DNA from: Paenibacillus sp. FSL R5-0766
GTDB taxonomy: Bacteria > Bacillota > Bacilli > Paenibacillales > Paenibacillaceae
DNA: 64,000 nt
NCBI RefSeq assembly: GCF_037971845.1
Contig: NZ_CP150227.1
Span: 4,774,001-4,838,000, forward strand
Direction of reading: 5' to 3'
Shown here: positions 9,289 through 18,848 of the stretch, in pieces
Layout: every line of letters begins with the position of its first letter
Position numbering within the stretch: the first letter of the stretch is position 1
Program-made: the position numbers and the translations under genes
Notes under the pieces: model-generated
What the model saw: the letters and a program-made list of their open reading frames with translations, nothing else
Databases searched by the model: none
What the model was told of the DNA's origin: nothing

Positions 9289-9581
9289 GTCTGTGGCACC
9301 TCCTGACTCCAATAGTAAATTACGTTCGAATTTAAACACTCTTAAAACATATTCAACACACTTCAGGCTTTCCCTCTTTTTTCTACAATGTTTTTGGGTG
9401 TCAAAATCTGGTTGCCAGACATAAAACATTGAAGAAAAAAGAAGGAGGCAACTCATGTGCCATAAGTTCAAGTGTATCATTTTTTCTTCATCTCAGAAAG
9501 AACAAGTTTCATTGCTCTGACGGGGTCAAACCCCGACCTGCCTAGGCTTTCATATTCAGTCCAGCCTCATGATGGCAAAGA
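9289..9581. other. Intergenic region between divIB and ftsA
   Basis: About 290 bases. It holds the putative sigma-H promoter described separately and a small hairpin, CGGGGT with ACCCCG, at 9520-9535 without a T-run. In B. subtilis this position carries ylxW, ylxX and sbp; no equivalent open frame is present here. Confidence 0.6.
9349..9377 (-). promoter_or_regulatory. Putative sigma-H promoter of ftsAZ
   Basis: On the minus strand AGAGGGAAA (9377-9369) and GTTGAATAT (9357-9349) match the sigma-H elements RnAGGAwWW (one mismatch) and RnnGAATww (no mismatch), with 14 bases between the AGGGAAA and GAAT cores. It lies about 60 bases upstream of the ftsA start. B. subtilis ftsAZ is known to have a sigma-H promoter that raises expression at sporulation onset, so the position makes sense. 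Found by eye only. Confidence 0.5.
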
Positions 9582-10349
9582 TCAGGGGCTTGCTCCTGGT
9601 TCAGCATCATCTTCCGGGTCATCCGGGATGAAAGGGACATAGGTATCTGCCTCAAGCATGGTGATTTTCCCAGGCCGTTCGGTCTCAATCACCTGATTCA
9701 GATACTCCACTTTATCCGATAAAAGAGAGACGGTTGTAATCACTTCAAACTGCGATTTGGTATACATCCGAATCTGATCCGGAAATGAAGGCGTTGGATT
9801 CGGAATAATTTCCGAAATATCCGTTGTTAATTCATTCGGAATTTTAGCCAGTGTCTGGCTCAGTTTGGCTTTGAGTGGATCATCAGCCTTCCATTGGGTC
9901 AATATGGGCTTCTCCACAGCAACACCAATTGTTGCCGGAACCGTCAAGCTTGTCCCACTGGCTAATATCGCTTTTAACGTACCGTCAGAACCAAGCTCAT
10001 AAGCAACCGTGGCATATTCCTGAACCTTGATATGGATAATCCCCGGAAACTTTTTGTCCACGGTAACGGTGGAAATCGCCTTGATAGTCTTGAGACGCTC
10101 AATAACCTCGGCAGTACTTGTCCCAAAAAATTGTTCGCCTTCTTTCAGCCCGCTTTTCTCCAGCAGTTCTGAAGTTGCTGTATATACATTACCCGTAATT
10201 TCAATTGCCGAAATCCGACTCATGGAAGAACGAAAGAATAGTACAGCCAGCAATACAATAAATAATAATAAGAGAATAATTACAATTTTGCGGCTTGTGT
10301 TTCCTTTTGGCCGATTCTTCTTCAGAACCGGAATTTGACTTTTAGGCAT
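9582..10349 (-). CDS. divIB: Cell division protein DivIB/FtsQ
   Basis: 255 residues from the ATG at 10349 (GGAG 8 bases upstream). The longer open frame reaches back into murA and is not coding. A basic cytoplasmic N-terminus (about 25 residues) is followed by one membrane helix rich in I, L and V. The POTRA domain opens with ISAIEITGNVYTATSELL, and a beta domain and an acidic tail (DDPEDDAEPGASP) complete the protein. DivIB works with FtsL and DivIC in the divisome outside the membrane. It is the last gene of the dcw run before the ftsA promoter region. Confidence 0.94.
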   Translation of the reverse strand: MPKSQIPVLKKNRPKGNTSRKIVIILLLLFIVLLAVLFFRSSMSRISAIEITGNVYTATSELLEKSGLKEGEQFFGTSTAEVIERLKTIKAISTVTVDKKFPGIIHIKVQEYATVAYELGSDGTLKAILASGTSLTVPATIGVAVEKPILTQWKADDPLKAKLSQTLAKIPNELTTDISEIIPNPTPSFPDQIRMYTKSQFEVITTVSLLSDKVEYLNQVIETERPGKITMLEADTYVPFIPDDPEDDAEPGASP

Positions 10350-10407
10350 AAGTAGCGCTCCACAAAGCCTCAGGTCCCCTCCCTTCAAGAAGGGGACGCC
10401 AAGGACG

Positions 10408-11691
10408 TTAATTGGCAAAATCCAACTGTTTCGAAACGGGCGACTGTCGCTCAACCGATGCTCCAAGACTTTGGAATAACTTCTCGATCTGATCGTAGCC
10501 CCGGTCAATATGATGCACTTGCTCCACAACCGTTTTGCCTTGAGCAGCCAGACCAGCAATGACCAGAGCTGCACCTGCACGAAGATCGGTTGCTTCTACT
10601 GTAGCCCCGTACAGACGGGGAACACCACGGATAAATGCTGCGTTCAGATCGACTGAAATATCAGCCCCCATCACATTCAGTTCATCCACATGTTTGAACC
10701 GGCCCTCGAATACCGTTTCCTTCATCACACTGAATCCGTCTGCCAGACTGAGCAGCACCATGATTTGCGATTGCAAATCTGTCGGAAACGAAGGATACGG
10801 AGAAGTCACAATACGGTCTACTGATTTGGGTCGGCTCATACAGCTCACCGTCATTATATCATTGCAGACTGTGATTTGAACACCAGTGCGCTTCAATACA
10901 TGTATAAGTGAAGTAAGATGAGCAGGATTGCAGTCTGTAAGCGTAACATTGCCTCGTGTTGCTGCTGCTGCAATCATTACGGTTCCGGCCACGATTCGAT
11001 CCGGTATAATCTCATACGAACAAGGTTTCAGTTTCTCAACGCCATTGATCGTGATTGTATCCGTTCCTGCACCAATAATGCTTGCACCCATAGCATTCAA
11101 AAAGTGTTGCAGGTCCTGGATTTCAGGTTCTCTTGCGGCGTTACAGATGGTTGTCGTCCCCTTAGCCATAACGGCTGCCATCATGATATTCTCGGTCGCT
11201 CCCACACTCGGGAAATCCAAATGAATATCTGTACCCACCAGATTGTGCCCATGACATATAATCTGTTGGTCCTGCTCTTCAATCAAAGCTCCGAGCGCTT
11301 CCAGGCCCCGGAGGTGAAGATCAATTTTGCGTTCTCCAATGGCACAACCACCTGGCTGATACACTGAAACTTGCCCAAACTTAGCCAGCAATGGTCCCAT
11401 CAAAAAAATGGAAGAGCGCATCTGCTTCATTAGATCTTCTGGCACATCATATGACCGGATAGACGAGGTATTAATCGTCACTGTTCCCTGTTCATGCCGA
11501 CACGTGCATCCAAGCCGTTCCAGGATATACAGCATCACTTCAATGTCCAGCAAGTGTGGAACGTTATGCAGTGTAACTTCTCCATCTGCCAACAAACTTG
11601 CGGCCATAATCGGTAAAGCGGCATTTTTTGCTCCATGGATGCGTATGGATCCTGAGAGGGGTTTCCCGCCTTCAATCACCAATTTGTCCAA
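10408..11691 (-). CDS. murA: UDP-N-acetylglucosamine 1-carboxyvinyltransferase MurA
   Basis: 427 residues, full length for the EPSP-synthase-like family. The N-terminus MDKLVIEGGKPLSGSIRIHGAKNAALPIMAASLL holds the substrate Lys/Asn pair. The loop PGGCAIGERKIDLHLRGLEALGA carries the catalytic Cys116, which is also the residue fosfomycin attacks. MurA transfers enolpyruvate from PEP to UDP-GlcNAc in the first committed step of peptidoglycan synthesis. Its place between murB and divIB differs from B. subtilis, where murAA lies elsewhere. Confidence 0.97.
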   Translation of the reverse strand: MDKLVIEGGKPLSGSIRIHGAKNAALPIMAASLLADGEVTLHNVPHLLDIEVMLYILERLGCTCRHEQGTVTINTSSIRSYDVPEDLMKQMRSSIFLMGPLLAKFGQVSVYQPGGCAIGERKIDLHLRGLEALGALIEEQDQQIICHGHNLVGTDIHLDFPSVGATENIMMAAVMAKGTTTICNAAREPEIQDLQHFLNAMGASIIGAGTDTITINGVEKLKPCSYEIIPDRIVAGTVMIAAAATRGNVTLTDCNPAHLTSLIHVLKRTGVQITVCNDIMTVSCMSRPKSVDRIVTSPYPSFPTDLQSQIMVLLSLADGFSVMKETVFEGRFKHVDELNVMGADISVDLNAAFIRGVPRLYGATVEATDLRAGAALVIAGLAAQGKTVVEQVHHIDRGYDQIEKLFQSLGASVERQSPVSKQLDFAN

Positions 11692-11708
11692 TGTATCACC
11701 TCCGGGGT

Positions 11709-12614
11709 TTACCGCTCACCCACTACGAAGACTTCCGGTACCAGGTTAATACCGTTTTGAGATGATATAGTGCTCTGTATCTGCTGCATTAGGGTGATAA
11801 CGTCCTCTGCTGTTGCTTGGCCTGTATTAACAATGAAATTGGCATGCATGGTGGATACCTGTGCGCCTCCCTGGGTCAATCCTTTCAGCCCTGCTGCTTC
11901 AATCAGGCGGGCTGCATGATCACCCGGTGGATTTCGAAATACACTACCTGCACATGCCATCTGCAGTGGCTGTGTGCGGCGTCGGCGATCTTTGTAAGCC
12001 GCCATCGTTTCCGAAATGACGTTGCGCTCTCCATGCTGGAGTTCAAATGTTGCTTCCAGCACGATGCCTCTCCGATCATGCAGAACAGAGTGGCGGTAGG
12101 CAAAATCCATGTCCTCCTTGCTGTAACGTACCAATTCCCCTGTCTCCAGTACAATCTCAGCGAATTTGAATATCCGTGACACATCCGATCCATGCGCGCC
12201 TGCATTCATATACACAGCTCCACCAACAGTACCGGGGATACCGCTGCCGAATTCCAGACCGGTCCATTCCTTTTTGGCAGCAACCACACTGAGTTTAACA
12301 AAAGAATGCGCCGCTCCGGCGGTTACACCGCCTTCGTGAAATTCGGCATAATCAAAGCCCTCGCCTGGTTTCACCACAACACCGCGTATTCCTTTGTCTG
12401 ACACCAGCATGTTTGAGCCCCGTCCAAGTTGCATCCACGGAATCTGATACGTGTGAAGCACTTGAACGAGATTCATCATCTGCTCTTTATTCTCGGGAAT
12501 GACCAGTGCATCCGCAGGACCGCCAATCTTCCATGTGGTGTATTTGGCTAGCGATTCGTTTTCAAGAACTCTGCCAACATTATTCTGGGATAGTAACGAT
12601 ATCCACTGATGCAT
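11709..12614 (-). CDS. murB: UDP-N-acetylenolpyruvoylglucosamine reductase MurB
   Basis: 301 residues from the ATG at 12614, chosen for the AAAGGAGGAAG ribosome site just upstream. The FAD-binding part contains TTWKIGGPADALVIPEN and the LGRGSNMLVSD motif. The GLEFGSGIPGTVGGAVYMNAGAHG segment and the catalytic-serine motif GSVFRNPPGDHAARLIEAAGLKG follow. This is the shorter type IIb arrangement usual in Firmicutes. MurB reduces the enolpyruvyl product of MurA to UDP-MurNAc using NADPH, and murA lies 17 bp downstream. Confidence 0.96.
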   Translation of the reverse strand: MHQWISLLSQNNVGRVLENESLAKYTTWKIGGPADALVIPENKEQMMNLVQVLHTYQIPWMQLGRGSNMLVSDKGIRGVVVKPGEGFDYAEFHEGGVTAGAAHSFVKLSVVAAKKEWTGLEFGSGIPGTVGGAVYMNAGAHGSDVSRIFKFAEIVLETGELVRYSKEDMDFAYRHSVLHDRRGIVLEATFELQHGERNVISETMAAYKDRRRRTQPLQMACAGSVFRNPPGDHAARLIEAAGLKGLTQGGAQVSTMHANFIVNTGQATAEDVITLMQQIQSTISSQNGINLVPEVFVVGER

Positions 12615-12763
12615 GTTTGCTTCCTCCTTTGCTTCAAAACCGATGAACACGGTATATTCTGTTGTTACAGACCGTGCTCTGGCGCCATGGAACGATGGTC
12701 ACGATTTATACGGTATCTTATGTCAGCCCCGTCTTGTGTGTGACAATCGCCCACAAACGCACT

Positions 12764-13873
12764 TTATCGGCGTGCAGCAAGACGCTGAATTTCATGAACA
12801 AGCACTTCAGCTGCATCGGGTTTCCCCAGTTTCCGGGAGGCTTCAGCCATTCGTTTGCGTCCCGATTCATCATTCATAATCTTGGCGATGGCTTCATACA
12901 GGACTTTGCCTGTAAGCTCCTTCTCCAGCATCGTGAGTGATGCGCCTCCACCTTCAAGCGTACGTGCATTGGCTTCCTGATGATTATTAGTCACGTTAGG
13001 TGACGGAATCAGGATCGAAGGAATACCCAGTGATGTAATCTCCGCAAGGAATGATGCCCCTGCTCGGTTTACAATCAAGGATGTGCAGGCAAGCACCTCA
13101 GGCATATTATGCACGTAAGGCAGGACATGCAGGTGGTTTGGCATCGTACCCAATGAGCTGCGAATGGCTTCACGCGTTTCATCAAAATAGGTATCCCCTG
13201 TCACGTAAACGACATGTACATCGTCCAGTTGATCCAGCATTGGAGCCATGTCCACCATGGCCTGATTGATTGCTTTTGCCCCGCGACTGCCACCAACCAC
13301 AAGAACAACACGGCTGTTCATCGGTACACCTAAAGTGGCAAAACCACGATCACGGCTAGCCTGGGCTACCGTAGTCGCTCGCGGATTACCAGTGTAGATC
13401 ACCTTTTTTGCGCCGGAAAACGATTTTTCAGAACCTTCAAAGCTAACGGCAACCGTGTCCACATAACGCATCAAAAATTTGTTCGTCAGACCAGGAATGG
13501 CGTTCTGTTCATGAATTATACTCGGAATTCCCAGTTTTGTTGCTGCGTATACCACAGGTCCACATACATATCCACCTGTACCAATCACAACATCCGGTTT
13601 GAATTCCTTCAGCATTTTTTTGGACTTGCGTACACCTTGAATGAAACGCATGACCGTTTTCAGGTTGTCGATGGACAATTTCCGTCGAAAGCCCGTAATA
13701 TCAATCGATTTAAAAGGAATATTTTCTTGGGGAACCAGCTTGCTTTCCAGCCCTCTGGTTCCTCCGATGTATAGAAATGTCGAGTCCGGGTTCTCCGCCT
13801 CGCATTGTCTTGCTATGGCAACGGCCGGATAGATATGTCCACCCGTACCGCCACCGCTTAGAACGACTCGCAT
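12764..13873 (-). CDS. murG: MurG, lipid II-forming GlcNAc transferase
   Basis: 369 residues from the ATG at 13873, with GCGAGGTGA 7 bases upstream; the ATG 18 bases earlier lacks a good site. The protein is a GT-B glycosyltransferase of family GT28. The N-terminal G-loop is VVLSGGGTGGHIYPA, a second G-loop is GTGGYVCGP, and the C-terminal donor site includes VVGGSRGAKAIN and NRAGASFLAEITSLGIPSILIP. MurG adds GlcNAc to lipid I on the inner membrane face. It follows spoVE with 7 bases between. Confidence 0.97.
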   Translation of the reverse strand: MRVVLSGGGTGGHIYPAVAIARQCEAENPDSTFLYIGGTRGLESKLVPQENIPFKSIDITGFRRKLSIDNLKTVMRFIQGVRKSKKMLKEFKPDVVIGTGGYVCGPVVYAATKLGIPSIIHEQNAIPGLTNKFLMRYVDTVAVSFEGSEKSFSGAKKVIYTGNPRATTVAQASRDRGFATLGVPMNSRVVLVVGGSRGAKAINQAMVDMAPMLDQLDDVHVVYVTGDTYFDETREAIRSSLGTMPNHLHVLPYVHNMPEVLACTSLIVNRAGASFLAEITSLGIPSILIPSPNVTNNHQEANARTLEGGGASLTMLEKELTGKVLYEAIAKIMNDESGRKRMAEASRKLGKPDAAEVLVHEIQRLAARR

Positions 13874-13880
13874 CGCATAG

Positions 13881-14978
13881 TCACCTCGCATAACGGGATA
13901 AATTCACTAAAATGCCCAGTGCTGTGAGCATGAGGGTCAATGATGATCCGCCGTAGCTGATCAGAGGCAATGTAATGCCCGTAACAGGCATCATGCCAAT
14001 GACAACACCAATGTTAATAATGACTTGTACAGCGACCATACCAACGATACCAACACCAAGCAAACTGCCGAAGGCATCCGGAACGGTCATGGCTACACGC
14101 ATTCCTCTCCACACCAACACCAGAAACAACAATAATACAATCATTCCACCTATAAAGCCGAGTTCTTCGGCCAAAATACTAAAAATAAAGTCCGTTTGCG
14201 GTTCAGGTACATAACTGTACTTCTGTCGGCTCATACCCAGTCCCAATCCCGCCAGTCCACCAGGACCAATCGCGTATAAGGATTGAATGATCTGATATCC
14301 GGCACCCAGCGGATCGGACCACGGGTCCAAAAATGCTGTGATACGCTGCAACCGATAGGGTGCTGCTGCAATCAAAGCTGCAAACCCCGCTATGCCGCCA
14401 AGAGCAAGCAAGCTCAGATGTTTCATTCGCGCTCCGGCTGTGAAAATAATAAGCATCGATGCGCCCATCATCACGGTGCCAGTCCCCAAATCAGGTTGCA
14501 GCATAATAATCCCAAAAGCCAAACCAATCAATCCCAGCGGTGGCAGAAGCCCCGTTGTGAAGGTTTTGATTTTACCCGGTTCCTTGCTCAGCCAGTGAGC
14601 GAGAAACAGAATCATGCCCAGCTTCATGAATTCTGAGGGCTGGATACCGAACGAACCAATGCCCAGCCAACTTCGTGCACCGCCGCGTACCACACCGATT
14701 CCAGGAATGAGCACCGCAATGAGCATTATAAAACAGGCAATCAATATAGGCTTGGCATATTTCCTCCACACCCGGTAGTCTACATTAGCAGTTACGAACA
14801 TGGCCACAAGCCCAAGCACCGCAAACAGGGCCTGTCTTTTTACAAAATAAAATGAATCGCCATAGTCATGAAAGGCAAGCACCGAGCCCGCACTATATAC
14901 CATAATAATGCCGATGGCAAGCAATGCCAAAATACAAATCAGCAACCAAATATCTGGTGCCGGTCGCGTCTGTTTCAT
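13881..14978 (-). CDS. spoVE: SpoVE/FtsW-type SEDS glycan polymerase
   Basis: 365 residues with about ten hydrophobic segments, as expected for SEDS proteins. Typical motifs are ARSWLGIGSFGIQPSEFMKLGMI, MLQPDLGTGTVM, LDPWSDPLGAGYQIIQSLYAIG and the final PLISYGGSSLTLMLTALGILVNLS. SEDS proteins polymerise lipid II together with a class B PBP. The location between murD and murG is that of spoVE in B. subtilis, whose partner is SpoVD, also in this cluster. Whether this copy serves division, cortex synthesis or both cannot be told from sequence. Confidence 0.92.
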   Translation of the reverse strand: MKQTRPAPDIWLLICILALLAIGIIMVYSAGSVLAFHDYGDSFYFVKRQALFAVLGLVAMFVTANVDYRVWRKYAKPILIACFIMLIAVLIPGIGVVRGGARSWLGIGSFGIQPSEFMKLGMILFLAHWLSKEPGKIKTFTTGLLPPLGLIGLAFGIIMLQPDLGTGTVMMGASMLIIFTAGARMKHLSLLALGGIAGFAALIAAAPYRLQRITAFLDPWSDPLGAGYQIIQSLYAIGPGGLAGLGLGMSRQKYSYVPEPQTDFIFSILAEELGFIGGMIVLLLFLVLVWRGMRVAMTVPDAFGSLLGVGIVGMVAVQVIINIGVVIGMMPVTGITLPLISYGGSSLTLMLTALGILVNLSRYAR

Positions 14979-15026
14979 CAGGAGGCCACCCCTTGCATGG
15001 AAGTAGGGGCTTTTCCACCCCCCTAC

Positions 15027-16448
15027 TTACAAGTTATGCGCCGCCTCTTTAAAAATGCGTCCCCGCTCTTCATAGGAAGCAAACATGTCCCAACTTGCAC
15101 ATGCCGGGGATAACAAAACGACATCACCGGCACTGGCAAGCTTCGATGCTTCCTGCACAGCAACGGTTAACGTCCGGGCAGCGTCCTCCTCATTATCGAC
15201 GACCTTAATTTGCTTTAATCCGGCAAGTTCCGCGACCTTGGCAATTTTTGTCCGTGTCTCACCAATTGCAACGACAGCTTTTACCCGTTCCTGGAACAAG
15301 GGCAACAACTCCATCATGTCTGATCCACGATCCAGCCCTCCTGCAATCAATACGACCGGTTCCTTGAACGAATTCAGGGCCATGACCGTAGCCTTTGAAT
15401 TGGTCGCTTTGGAGTTGTTGTAGTACGCAGAGCCATTATGCTCTAGAACATATTCAAGTCGGTGTTCAACTCCCTTGAAGTCTGCAAGCGGAGCAGCCAG
15501 CACCGCAGGATCAGCTCCTGCCGCTACGGCGATAGCCACAGCAGCCAGTGCATTTTCCACATTAAATCGCCCAGGAAGGCCAATGTCCTCAACGTCGATA
15601 ATGATGTGGTGATCTCCGTTTTCATCCGCGTAGATTACCTGACGCTCCACATCATCCTCTTCTCCATCCACATAAGGAGGATCTGCATACACACCTGTAT
15701 CCAATTTCTCTGTCACGGAGAAGGGGATCAATCTGCCTTTGATGTAAGGAACCAGACCACGACATACCGCATCATCCCAATTCAGGATGGCTACGTCGTC
15801 AGGCTGCTGATTGGCGAATAGTTTGGCTTTGGAAGCCACATAATCATCCATGTTCCCGTGATAATCCAGATGCGTCTCTGCAACGTTAAGCAAGCTGGCA
15901 ATCCGAGGACGGAAATCAACCGTTCCTTTGAGCTGGAAACTGCTAAGCTCAACAACCATCCAGTTATCTGGAGAAGCTTGCTCTGCCGCTTCACAGAGAG
16001 GTGTTCCGATATTACCGGCAACGATCGGCTTGAGGCCGGCATGCTCCAACATTTTACCAACCCAAGTGGTGGTTGTTGTTTTGCCGTTCGAACCCGTAAT
16101 CCCGATCATGGGTGCAGCACATAGATGATAAGCTACCTCTACTTCGGTCACCACTTCAATGCCCAATGCCATAGCTTGCTGCACAGGAGTTGCATGGTAT
16201 GGGATACCCGGGTTTTTGACAACCAGCTTCACACCACTGTGAATCAGATCATCCGGATGCCCTCCGCATACAACAGAAATTCCCAAAGCCTCCAATTCGG
16301 AAGCTTCGGGACATTGATCTCTCTCTTTTTTATCATTTACTGTAACCTTCGCTCCGGCGCGATCCAGCACTTTGGCGACCTGTACGCCGCTTTTGGCCAA
16401 TCCGAGCACAACTACTTGTTGTCCGCGATATGATTCAGGATGGTTCAT
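15027..16448 (-). CDS. murD: UDP-MurNAc-L-alanine:D-glutamate ligase MurD
   Basis: 473 residues. The N-terminal Rossmann-like domain begins HPESYRGQQVVVLGLAKSGVQVAK. The central ATPase domain has the P-loop GITGSNGKTTTTTW near residue 115, and the C-terminal domain follows (HRLEYVLEHNGSAYYNNSKATN). About 20 residues longer than B. subtilis MurD, with an acidic insertion (VDGEEDDVERQVIYADENGD) in the middle domain. It adds D-Glu to UDP-MurNAc-L-Ala in the cytoplasm. It starts 3 bp after mraY and is followed by spoVE. Confidence 0.96.
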   Translation of the reverse strand: MNHPESYRGQQVVVLGLAKSGVQVAKVLDRAGAKVTVNDKKERDQCPEASELEALGISVVCGGHPDDLIHSGVKLVVKNPGIPYHATPVQQAMALGIEVVTEVEVAYHLCAAPMIGITGSNGKTTTTTWVGKMLEHAGLKPIVAGNIGTPLCEAAEQASPDNWMVVELSSFQLKGTVDFRPRIASLLNVAETHLDYHGNMDDYVASKAKLFANQQPDDVAILNWDDAVCRGLVPYIKGRLIPFSVTEKLDTGVYADPPYVDGEEDDVERQVIYADENGDHHIIIDVEDIGLPGRFNVENALAAVAIAVAAGADPAVLAAPLADFKGVEHRLEYVLEHNGSAYYNNSKATNSKATVMALNSFKEPVVLIAGGLDRGSDMMELLPLFQERVKAVVAIGETRTKIAKVAELAGLKQIKVVDNEEDAARTLTVAVQEASKLASAGDVVLLSPACASWDMFASYEERGRIFKEAAHNL

Positions 16449-16451
16449 GAT

Positions 16452-17420
16452 CTACAACCCCTTGTTGAGATAAAGTCCAAGAGCGGCCAAAATTGCGCCT
16501 ACCGCCCAAAAGATAATAACAACCCGCCATTCTGACCAACCACTTAATTCAAAGTGATGGTGAATGGGGCTCATTTTGAATACACGCTTGCCACGAGTCT
16601 TGAATGATACCACTTGAATGATGACAGACAGGATCTCGATGACAAAAATACCACCAATGATGACAAATAGAAGCTCTGTCTTGGTTACAATGGCTACCGC
16701 ACCAATCGCACCGCCAATCCCCAGAGAACCGGTGTCTCCCATAAACACTTTGGCCGGATGTGCATTGTATACCAGAAAACCGAGTACAGCTCCGATCATC
16801 GCTGCTGCACACACTGCTGCTGGCATCGACGTGGCTTGCATCGCCACAATGGCAAACGCGCCAAAGGCAATCGCACTCACCCCTGACAGCAAACCATCGA
16901 GACCGTCGGTAAAGTTAACCGCATTGGTAATGGCAAGCATCATGAATACAACAAACGGATAATAGAACCATCCGGTCCAGTCAAACGAGAATGACGTACC
17001 CGGAATAGAGATGGCTGTGCTATGTCCATTCTGGATCAGCAAGAAACACATCACTGCACTGAAGAACAATTGGCCCAGCATTTTTTGTCTGGCCGTCAGT
17101 CCCAGCGAACGTTTGAACACAATTTTGATGTAATCATCCAGGAAGCCAATCAGCCCGAATCCCAGGGTAGCCACAAGCAAGACATAAAAGTCTGTATTCT
17201 TGACTGCCGAAAATTTCAAAAAGGCCAATGTGAACGCAACTAAAATGACGACTCCACCCATTGTAGGTGTTCCGCTTTTTTTCAAATGGCTCTGAGGCCC
17301 ATCTTCCCTAACTTGCTGTCCGAATTTCATTCGACGTAACAGCGGAATCAGGAGCGGTGCGGCAATCACCGCCAGAATAAATGAAACACCGATTGTTAAC
17401 AGTAATACCTGAAAATCCAT
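16452..17420 (-). CDS. mraY: Phospho-MurNAc-pentapeptide transferase MraY
   Basis: 322 residues with ten predicted membrane segments. Hallmarks are MGGVVILVA after the SGTPTMGG loop, the catalytic Asp region [24 protein letters not shown], and the [14 protein letters not shown] loop. MraY moves phospho-MurNAc-pentapeptide to undecaprenyl phosphate, giving lipid I on the inner membrane face. It lies between murF (12 bp) and murD (3 bp), a tightly packed part of the operon. Confidence 0.97.
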   Translation of the reverse strand: MDFQVLLLTIGVSFILAVIAAPLLIPLLRRMKFGQQVREDGPQSHLKKSGTPTMGGVVILVAFTLAFLKFSAVKNTDFYVLLVATLGFGLIGFLDDYIKIVFKRSLGLTARQKMLGQLFFSAVMCFLLIQNGHSTAISIPGTSFSFDWTGWFYYPFVVFMMLAITNAVNFTDGLDGLLSGVSAIAFGAFAIVAMQATSMPAAVCAAAMIGAVLGFLVYNAHPAKVFMGDTGSLGIGGAIGAVAIVTKTELLFVIIGGIFVIEILSVIIQVVSFKTRGKRVFKMSPIHHHFELSGWSEWRVVIIFWAVGAILAALGLYLNKGL

Positions 17421-17432
17421 GGGTTCACCCCT

Positions 17433-18848
17433 CTAGTCTACTCGATTCTGTAATGGTGCTATTTGTAGTGCTTCGACCACGTCCTCCAGCTTCATGCCTC
17501 TTGAGGCTTTGAATAAGACAACGTCTCTGGGATGTAGTTTCTCCAGTAGATAACGGGTCATTTCTTCTTTATCTATAAAAGCATGCACAGCCTCTGCCGG
17601 CATATGCTTTCTTGCTCCTTCAGCAATATGTGCTGATAGCGGGCCATATACAAGCACCATGTCCATTTTGGCAGATGTAATATACTCACCAATTCCAAGA
17701 TGCAGACCCTGCTCCTGAGGACCGAGTTCAAGCATATCACCAAGCACAGCCACTTTCATGCGGTATCCTTTCAGACCTTCTAGTACATCGATTGCGGCCT
17801 TCATGGAGGTTGGACTTGCATTGTATGCATCATTCAGCAGGGTTAGACCGCTAACGCCTTGCTTAACCTCAATACGCATGCCTGTCAGTTTCAAGCGAGA
17901 CAATCCCGCGGCAATCTGCTCCGTCGTCACTTTGAAATGACGAGCTACAGCTAAAGCAGCCAGACAGTTAACGACATTATGCGTTCCTAGCAGAGGTAGC
18001 GTAAATGCATGTTCTCCAGACTGTTTGGTCGTGAAAACTACGCCGTTCTGCGCATTCATAAGTCCGGTAGGATAGTCATCATTATCGGTTTGCAGACCAA
18101 ATGTAAACCGCTGCAATCCATCGGGTTGTTTCGTTGCGGGCTCTTCAAGAACTTGTGCAATTAAAGGCTCGTCTCCGTTGTAGATCAGTAACCCGCCAGG
18201 CTTCAATCCCGCGGCAATCTCGGCTTTGGCTCTGGCAATCTCCAATCTGGACCCCAGCTGAAGCAGATGTGATTCACCAATATTGGTAATGACCGCTACA
18301 TCAGGCTGCGCAATAACCGACAGATCGTTAATTTCCCCGCGACCACTCATACCCATCTCCAAAATGATAATCTCGGTATCCGGGTCCATGCTTAGTACAG
18401 TCAGTGGTAAACCAATGTGATTATTGAAGTTGCCTTGCGTCTTATGCACTTTGAACGTCGTTGAGAGAATGGCATCCACGATGTCCTTTGTTGTTGTCTT
18501 GCCGTTGCTGCCTGTAATGCCGACTACAGCCGCTTTATTCTCCGTGAGATAAGCAGATGCGAGTGCTTGCAGCGCGACCAGTGTGTCGTCAACAACAATG
18601 ACAGCTCCTTGTGGCGGAATACCATGATCCTTTTGCCAGATCGCGCCTGCAGCCCCCTTCTCCAGACAGGCTTGCACAAATTCGTGTCCGTCAAACCTTT
18701 CACCCACTAGCGGGATAAACAAACTGCCTTCCAGAGGTTTACGCGAATCGGTAAACACCCCTTCGACCATTACATTGCCATGAGCAGCAACGTCACTTAA
18801 TGTTCCTCCACACATCTCGGCCAATTGTGCCAATGTTCTTTTTATCAA
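17433..18848 (-). CDS. murF: UDP-MurNAc-tripeptide:D-Ala-D-Ala ligase MurF
   Basis: 471 residues. N-terminal substrate domain (MIKRTLAQLAEMCGG to FDGHEFV), central ATPase domain with the P-loop VVGITGSNGKTTTKDIVDAIL, the GNFNNHIGLPLTVL and EMGMSGRGEI motifs, and the C-terminal domain with LLNDAYNASPTSMKAAIDVL. MurF adds the D-Ala-D-Ala dipeptide, completing the cytoplasmic pentapeptide precursor. Its first codon overlaps the last bases of murE by 4, a sign of coupled translation. Confidence 0.97.
   Translation of the reverse strand: MIKRTLAQLAEMCGGTLSDVAAHGNVMVEGVFTDSRKPLEGSLFIPLVGERFDGHEFVQACLEKGAAGAIWQKDHGIPPQGAVIVVDDTLVALQALASAYLTENKAAVVGITGSNGKTTTKDIVDAILSTTFKVHKTQGNFNNHIGLPLTVLSMDPDTEIIILEMGMSGRGEINDLSVIAQPDVAVITNIGESHLLQLGSRLEIARAKAEIAAGLKPGGLLIYNGDEPLIAQVLEEPATKQPDGLQRFTFGLQTDNDDYPTGLMNAQNGVVFTTKQSGEHAFTLPLLGTHNVVNCLAALAVARHFKVTTEQIAAGLSRLKLTGMRIEVKQGVSGLTLLNDAYNASPTSMKAAIDVLEGLKGYRMKVAVLGDMLELGPQEQGLHLGIGEYITSAKMDMVLVYGPLSAHIAEGARKHMPAEAVHAFIDKEEMTRYLLEKLHPRDVVLFKASRGMKLEDVVEALQIAPLQNRVD

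Noticed and set aside
9390..9410. TTGACA-like promoter element upstream of ftsA
   Set aside because: A -35-like TTGACA is present on the minus strand, but no acceptable -10 lies 16-18 bases downstream.
9289..9480. 64-residue N-terminal extension of FtsA
   Set aside because: It is unlike FtsA homologues and runs through the putative promoter. The TTG at 9288 has a strong ribosome site.
10350..10580. N-terminal extension of DivIB into murA
   Set aside because: It overlaps the 3' part of murA in another frame and has no membrane-protein or POTRA features.
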